Shown here in pieces: positions 51,801 through 60,244 of a stretch of 64,000 nucleotides of DNA. Numbering within the stretch: position 1 is the first letter of the stretch; every line of letters begins with the position of its first letter. Below the pieces are notes generated by a model, which searched no databases, was not told the DNA's origin, and was given only the letters and a program-made list of their open reading frames with translations. The stretch comes from Siderastrea siderea (Eukaryota; Cnidaria; Anthozoa; Scleractinia; Rhizangiidae), in the NCBI GenBank assembly GCA_964030785.1, contig OZ034966.1, positions 8,105,152 through 8,169,151 on the forward strand, given 5' to 3'. The position numbers and the translations under genes were made by a program.

Positions 51801-54800
51801 GTGACGCAAGTAATTTTGTGCCATCGTGCCAAAATAACGAAAAGCGTTTTTATCGGTTTTGAGTTATTGATGGGGTGTCTTAAGAGCGTGAAATAGATAC
51901 AGTTTTGTTTTGTTTCTGTTTTCAGATGGCGTTGAATTAGCAATTGGTCAAGTACATGGAACAGTCAACAATGTCATGTTGCCGAACCTGCTTCTCTTGG
52001 CCAACCTCTCCAAGACTCCAACCAATGACACTCGAGTCTCCTACTCAATTAGCGGCCTTCCGGGACCAATCAGAAACTGGCTCAAGTCTGTATCTATCCC
52101 ATTAACAACCCCAATATACTGGGCTACAGCATCACAAAAGCCGGGTGCCCAGAATGGCTTGAACGTCACCAAAGGGCGCTTTGTATCCACGACTCGGATA
52201 AATTTCAAGACAGGGGAAACGTTGCTTATTGTACATCGCGGACAAGGCGTGAATGACAAAGGAGTATTTGTGGTTGATGTGAACATCAAGGGTGAAACGC
52301 CTAAGCTTCCATCTGATGTTGATGTGAAATTTCCAGACTTCAACAAGACGTTTGTTAAGACAGGAGTGGGTCAGATTAGCTCTTCATCACAGTAAGTTTG
52401 TGCAGTAGTAAGAGCGCTCTCCTCTTACAAATGGGGCCAGGTTTGAATCCCAAGCTCAGCGTCATACACAGGCTAAGTTTGTTGTTAGTCTTTTTCTTGC
52501 CTGGAGGGGTTTCTAGTCTTGTTTCCCGAGAGCGGGGTCTACAGGTTTGGCGCAGTGGCGAGATCTCTTGCATCCCACCAGTCTGGCCCAGATAAGAATT
52601 TCGGACTCAGTGTCATCCATAGGTGTTGTTTGCTATTAGTCTTGTCCTTGTTTTGATGGTTGTTCTAGACTTGAGCCTCAGGTTTTACTTCTTCTGCAAA
52701 AACTAATTGTAACCAATGGAAAATCAACCTAATGTTATTACGGCAAGAAGCTTTGATTTGAACTTGAAACTGTGCAGTTAGCTGTTTTAAAACTAAAAAA
52801 TGTTGACAAAGATATTTCCTCGCTTCCTTACTCTTAATAAATCAATCTTCCTTCCCAAGTGACAAAACCTAAAAGATATATTTCTGATAAGCATTCCCCA
52901 AACACGTTTGCTTGGCATGTGCAGGTTTTAACAATGTATAGCTTTAAGGTCTGTTAGTTTATATTGTTAGTATTTGATGGCTATTAAACCACGTATCTTT
53001 CTTCAGTTTTTATTGTATTATACCACGCATTTGTGTTGTTGCAGCCTTTTGATGATTGTAGATGGTAAACGCATTCCTTTCTGGAGTAATTCTACAATTA
53101 CTTACTCTCCTGACCGCAACAAGCAGGGTGGCCCGCTGTCTAACACCGTTCAAGTTACTGCTGTGGATATAAGCCGCCCCAGTCACACTGATGCACTGAA
53201 AGTTGGTGTGACTGCATCTGTCGAAAAAAGTGAGTGACGCTTTTGGAAATAAGCACAACTTTGGTTAGTGTTTTCCTGCATGTGTTCCTTGTGGACTGTA
53301 GATTTATTGTTAAAGAAGGCAACTTGTAATGTGTTGTTTGTTTTGTGTCTGTTTTTAGCGTCATCTTCTGACCAGTGCCCTCTAGGATTGGTAGAGGATC
53401 CATCGGCTCAGTATTGTGAAGGTAAAGCACAGTTATGTTGAATCAAATTGCATTCACAGCACCGAAAGCAGAAAAATGAAGTAGCGTCCTAAGAACCCAT
53501 AACAGTGGTACTATTTGTCTAATGGATACTACAGCTACCCCTTCGTGGTGAATGTTGTGTAAACGAAACATTTGGGAACGATTCTCGATAGAGTTCTGAC
53601 AAACCAAATCCTGTCTTTCTGTAACCAGACAAGGTTTAATACCCACTCTGCTAAAGTTAATTTTGCGAGGGCTTGTGTAGATAGTTGTCGGTTCTCTCTT
53701 GTTGTTTGTGCTTGTATTGAAGAATGACACACAGTTTGCTTTATTTGTACCTAATGAATACTTTGTGACACTATTCAGATATCAATGAATGTGCTGCTGT
53801 TCAACGTGTTTGTTCTCATTTTTGTGAGAACGTGTTTGGATCATTTCGATGTTCATGCCCGGTGGGTCATCTCCTCTCTTCAGACAACAAGACTTGTGAA
53901 GGTGAGTCACTGGATTGTTATGTGCCGCCTTTCTGTCAGGTTCGTTGGATCTTTCCAACGTAACTATTCGGTGGTCAAGTGAGTTACTGTTAGCCAATAA
54001 ACACGCTCTTACTGAGGAATAGGGCGTGAGGAAAATCGGCGAACAAAGTGTGCTGACTGGGGAGGGGCATGGACTCGCGCAACTCGCTCTGCTCGGCAAT
54101 TTCTCTTGCACCCCTTCTGATTTCCTCACTATAACACCCATCCAGTCGTCCAGACTATAAAGGAATCCTAATGCGTTCTCCTTATGTTGCATCTACTCTT
54201 CAGTGTTGAACATACATTTCAGAGTTAACACAGTTCTCATAAGTTTGTTATTCTCCCCCCCGCCCCCCCCCCCCGCCCGCCCCCCGCGCTCATGTCTAGA
54301 ACCCGCAATGTTTTCAAGGCTGCGGCGAGCTCCTGTATGTTACTAAATTTGTTGTCGGGAAAAGTACTGGGATTAGAAGTAACGGGAGATTCAAGAAACA
54401 ACCAAAATACTTCATGTGTTTTCCTTTTTCAGAAAATTGCGAAGACCTATATATGGATATACTAAGTAACATTTCTCTGTTTCGACTAAATGGATTTGTT
54501 TTATACAAGTCAAGTACGTTTCTAATCTGTTTGTTTACAGATGTAGACGAGTGTATCCTGGGAAATGCTTCGTGCCCTTCAGGTTTTGAATGTGTCAACA
54601 CTCCTGGTGCATACCGCTGCCGCGTCAAGTGTCCTGAGGGCTTTGTTATGACGGACAATGAGACCTGTGTTGGTAATGCTTGTTTCTTTCGGTACCACAG
54701 AAAAGAACTGCTCAATAGGTTGAGCGCTATGGACAGTTGGTGAAATTAGCTCAATAAGTTATTATTATTGTTGTTCCTTTTTCGCTTAATTGTTTTACCA

Positions 54801-57800
54801 CCAGAACACTGGGAAGCTACCAGTTGCTCTGGAAGCAACTGGGGGGGGGGGGGGGAGGAGGTGGGGTAGATGGTTGTCTTCTTGATGGAATATCGGTTGT
54901 CGATCCTTTTCGTTGAGTCTTAGGCTTCCTCTAGCAACTAGCACTGCTATTTTCGTCATCATCATCATCAACACAATCATCATGATCGTTAATAATACTT
55001 AATTATTTTTAACTGTTTTCATTTAAATAGCTTATAATTTGGAATTTTATCCACTGACTAAAACAGTTGCACCCTATTTAATGAGCTGCTCAAGCCTCAG
55101 TATGTGACTGAATAAGAAGATGGATCAAAGGGTTTATTATGAGGAGCATTTTTAAGAATAAGTTGCTTCCGCTGTCTTTGGAGGTGTCTTCCCAAATCAA
55201 AACAGAACATATCGATCACGTCTAAATCAAAATAGAACTGTCACCACGAAAGCTATTTCTTTGTTGGAGTCATATTCTCATATCTACTAGCTGGAGGCTT
55301 ATGTTTTCACATGTCCTGTGTTTCTTTGCCTTAGATGTCAATGAATGTGAGCTTGCGCTGTCTGACGACTCTTTGCATCCAAACGAGTCATGTTTACACA
55401 AGTGCGAGAATTTCCCAGGTTCGTTTAGGTGCTACTGCAAGGATGGATATCAGCTAAAAGGAAATCAGTGTGAAGGTATGAAGTGCATTTTATTAGAAAG
55501 CAGAGCGTTTGTCTGAAAAACTGACGTCAAAGTAGTCTATTCTGGTCAACCAGGACGAAGGTCCTGGCCAAACGTTGTTCAGTTCAGCGGGTTAAACGCG
55601 TTTGGGCACCCTGTCAAACCTTAAAGCCCCAATATCCACATGCGTATTCTCCTTACTGTTCTCCATATATATCTTATGTTTCTAGCTGGGAGAATTTAAT
55701 TAAAAATTAACACATTTCTGGACAAAACTAGTTTAGACAAACTAAAAATACAGCGAAAGTCGTCAGTTCTCCTGAATTAAACAAGCCACACTATTACATA
55801 AGTGCTTCTATCCTCTTTCTCCTTTCCAGTGTTGTTAATAGGCTCACACGAACCTTGCATGACACTTTTCAGAGCATAACAACATTTATTAAGGGGAAAG
55901 AGGGCATGAGGTAGAATTGGTGATGTGGAATTATTACAGTTAATTTATTGGCAACTGGAACTTGTATCAACGGTTTTGTCCAAGGTTGAAGTCCTCCCTT
56001 CTGCGGTGCATTGTAGTTTATAACATGTTTATTGTTGCAGACATTGATGAGTGTGCTACAAGTCTTTGTGATCAAGGCTGTGAAAATAACGAAGGAAGCT
56101 ACCGCTGTTTCTGTTTTCAAGGATATCGATACATATCTGACAATCAGTGTGTGGGTGAGTGAAGCAGCACTATAGGAGTATATATGACAATCAGTTTCTG
56201 GGTCAGTGAGTGAAGAGTTTATATAGATACATTTCTGATAATCAGTGTCTGGGTGAGTGAAGCACTATAGGTGTATATATGACAGTAAGTGTCTGGGTCA
56301 GTGAGTGAAGCACTGTATATTCATATCTGATAATCAGTGTCTGGGTGAGTGAAGCACTATAGGAGTATATATGACAATAAGTGTCTGGGTCAGTGAGTGA
56401 AGCACTGTAGATTCATATCTGATAATCAGTGTCTGGGTGAGTGAAGCACTATAGGAGTATATATGACAATAAGTGTCTGGGTCAGTGAGTGAAACACTGT
56501 AGATTCATACCTGATAATCAGTGTCTGGGTGAGTGAAGCACTATAGGAGTATATATGACAATAAGTGTCTGGGTCAGTGAGTGAAGCACTGTAGATTCAT
56601 ATCTGATAATCAGTGTCTGGGTGAGTGAAGCACTATAGGAGTATATATGACAATAAGTGTCTGGGTCAGTGAGTGAAGCACTGTAGATTCATACCTGATA
56701 ATCAGTGTCTGGGTGAGTGAAGCACTATAGGAGTATATATGACAATAAGTGTCTGGGTCAGTGAGTGAAGCACTGTAGATTCATATCTGATAATCAGTGT
56801 CTGGGTGAGTGAAGCACTATAGGTGCATATCAGACAGAGTCTGGGTCAGTGAGTGAAGCGAGTTGGATACATATCTGACAATTAGGTGTCTGGGTGAGTA
56901 AGGCGATATAGGTGCATATCTGAAAATCAGTCCCCAGGAAAGAAAAGCTACCTGTCGTGCTAGAAGGAAGCGGTTCTGCAATCAGTATTTTCTGAAAGTC
57001 ATCTGTGTCCATGTTCGTCTTAAAAAGTTACAGTGACTAGGTGATATGATCGGAGCGCTTTGGTAATCCATCTTAGGCAAATTCGCGCTGTTATGAGGTT
57101 TGGAACAGATTTAGTCAATGCAGACAAATTTAATGGCAAGCAAACGTCTTTGCACAATTTCGTAGAGTCACTCGAAAGTTTACGGTATTCCAAATAATTA
57201 TTCAATGAGGACTTTGAACAAAATGCCGTGTCCATGGGTCGTTGCTGCAATTCACACCGGCTCAAGCAAAAGATGGCGCGAAATGTCTTCTGTGAGAACC
57301 AATTTTTTTTCGATATATGTGGGCGTTTCTGTTTGCACAATACTCCATACAGTTTTAACAGGTTTTTATAAATAGTTTTACGTACTTAATGATTTTTTCC
57401 TGGTAGATGTTGACGAATGCGCTGAGAACAGCACCATCTGTGATGATCTTCAGTGTGCAAACATACCAGGCAGCTTTCAGTGTTTAGGAAAGTGTGATGT
57501 GGGCTTCAAAAGAACCATGGATGATAAAGAGTGTGTAGGTAAGGTGCACATGAACACGTGCCCAAACAAAACTTTCAGATTTATCAAACTGCTAGGAAAC
57601 GGGTGGTACTCGGTGATGTTTATTTGGATGGCCATACTTACGTGACCTACAGATCTCATCCACAGACTCTTAAGTTTAACCACCTTGTACAGTGTAATAA
57701 GCAGTACCACAAAAGGATATTTTCCAATAGTTTGCATTTGAATGGTCACACTTCAGGATTTCATCCACAAACTCAAACGTAAGAACCACGCAATACAGTG

Positions 57801-60155
57801 TAATAAACAGCACCACAGGAAAGTACTGCTCAATAGCGTTCATTTGAATGGTCACACTTTAGGATTTCATCTACACACTCAAAAGTAAGAACCACCTAGC
57901 ATAGCATTATCAACAGCACCACAGGAAAGTACTGTTCAGTAGCTTTTGTTTGATTGGTCACACTTTAGGATTTCATCCACAGTCTCAAAAGTTAGAACCA
58001 CCTTGTACAGCATAATAAAAATAAACAGCACCACAGGAAATTACCGCTCAATAGCTTTCATTTGAATGATCACACGTTATGATTTCATCCACAGGCTCAT
58101 AAGTTAGAACCGCCTTGTACAGCGTAACAAACACAACCACAGAAAAGTACTGCTAGGTAGCTTTCATATGAATGGTCACACTTTAGGATTCCATCCAGAG
58201 ACGCAAGTTTAGACCACGGACACCACCAAAAGGATGCACTGTTAAATAACGTGTACTTGTAAACTTTGCTAGTGATGTGTGGATGAGAAGTTATTCGTAG
58301 TTATTGATTACGAGTAGTGTTTTTAGGGAATCTTCGAGAATCCTCGATCTTACTCTCTTTTCCTCTACAAGCTAATTTTAAGTCACTTGGCTTGTCATGC
58401 TGAGAAAAGTTGGCTTTACAGTGAGCTCCTAAATTGCCTTGAATGAAGTTTTTAAGCTTTTGTTTTTTCCTCCTCAGATATCAATGAGTGCACTGAGAGT
58501 AAACACAACTGCACCTTAAACCAGATGTGCATGAACACACATGGCAGCTTCTACTGTGTCTGTCCTCGGGGCTACTCGGCCAAGACAGCCCAGTCCCCCT
58601 GTCAAGGTAATGCCGTCTTCCACTAGTGTAATTGAGTAACGCATTATTATTGAATGGTTTGTCTCTTAAAGAAGGAAGACAACTGTAAACACATCCATTG
58701 TTATTGAATGGTATTAATGAAGGAAGACATCTTTTATCCCACAAAAGCCCAATCTCTTTCAATTCAGTTGGAAACCATTCTCCCTCGCCAAGTTGTTTAC
58801 GGTGTGCCTTGTTTACATATTCCTGCTTGTGTAGAGATTATAATAGGCTGCACAAAAAGTGTAACCTGTAAAGGAAATTTCTGGACCAAGACTAATCTTT
58901 GCATTTTTTGTGGTAAAAATTGTTTTAAGCTTTTACCTTTTCGACTTGCACCTACCAGACTCTTCTAATTTGCTATCGTTATAGCCGCAATCAATATTCT
59001 TTTTGACTAATCCTATACCCTGTTTAAACCCCAAATTGATGTTTCTTTGCAGATGTGAATGAATGTGAGCAGTTTCAAGGCATCTGTGAGTTCCAGTGTG
59101 TCAATACTGTCGGCAGTTTTGAGTGCCGGTGTCCGGCGGAAGGAGTCCTCAATCCAGATCAGCGCACCTGCTCTGGTATGTAATGGCATTTTCTTTCGTG
59201 TGAATTTTTGCCTTATGACATGAGCGAATAAATGAAAAATAAGATAAGGAAAGAAAAGACTGAACAGACCACTAAACATTTTATCAGGGCTAAAAGTGGC
59301 AAGCGTGGGGTTATTCCCAGCCATAGTTCGGTGATTTTCTCTCTCTAGAGCGGTCTATGTAATGCAATGCTGAATGCGTCTACATTCGAAGGAACTGTCT
59401 GTATCAATTCTGTAAGTGTTCTTGTTTTGCTTGACCAGGCTGTGAAGCTTTTGCGCACAATCTGAAAGATGCACTTGAGATAATTGCTGTTAGGTTTGCA
59501 TTCCTTATCCTCTTCTTCACCACCACCATCGTCGTCCATGATCACTTGCTTATGCCTTCGAGCACATAAGACTAGACCGTCAAATTAACTGAGTTAAAAT
59601 GAATTCGTCTGGAGAAATTCTGCTATTCTGTCACGTAGAAAAACTGATCCAATTATCTGATCCCTTTTACGCAGGTGTAGATGGCTGCGCCCTAGAAAAT
59701 TTGAAATGTGAACAGCGGTGTGACTTTTCTGCGCAGGGGTACAGATGTTCCTGTTCACGTGGATACCGACTGGCTGACAATAAACAGGATTGTGTGGGTA
59801 AGGAATTAAGTTCTACAAATTCTCTCTCTTTCAACCCTCCTTTTAAAAGGAAACAACATTCTGCCGTTACGAGCCTATGCAGCCAGCGCTTACCGCGGTT
59901 ACCAGAAGTAAGGAGTCACACTACGTGTTTTCTTCTCGGATGGGATGATACTTTGTCGGAGGTTGCTTTCCAACATTTCGAAACATTTTCCCAACCAGTA
60001 AACTCGTTTAAAAAACCCCAGAATAGAGAAAAGAAAATATAGTGTCTTGGCCAAAGATGAAACATGTTGGTAGTGGTCCAACTTTGTGCTATCTGCCTGC
60101 CTGCCTGCCTGACTGACTGACTGACTGTCTGACTCACTGTCTGACTGACTGATTA

Positions 60156-60244
<89 letters not shown>

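Noticed and set aside
52041..52346. Minus-strand frame antisense to the G2F exon
   Set aside because: Shadow of a strongly supported coding exon.
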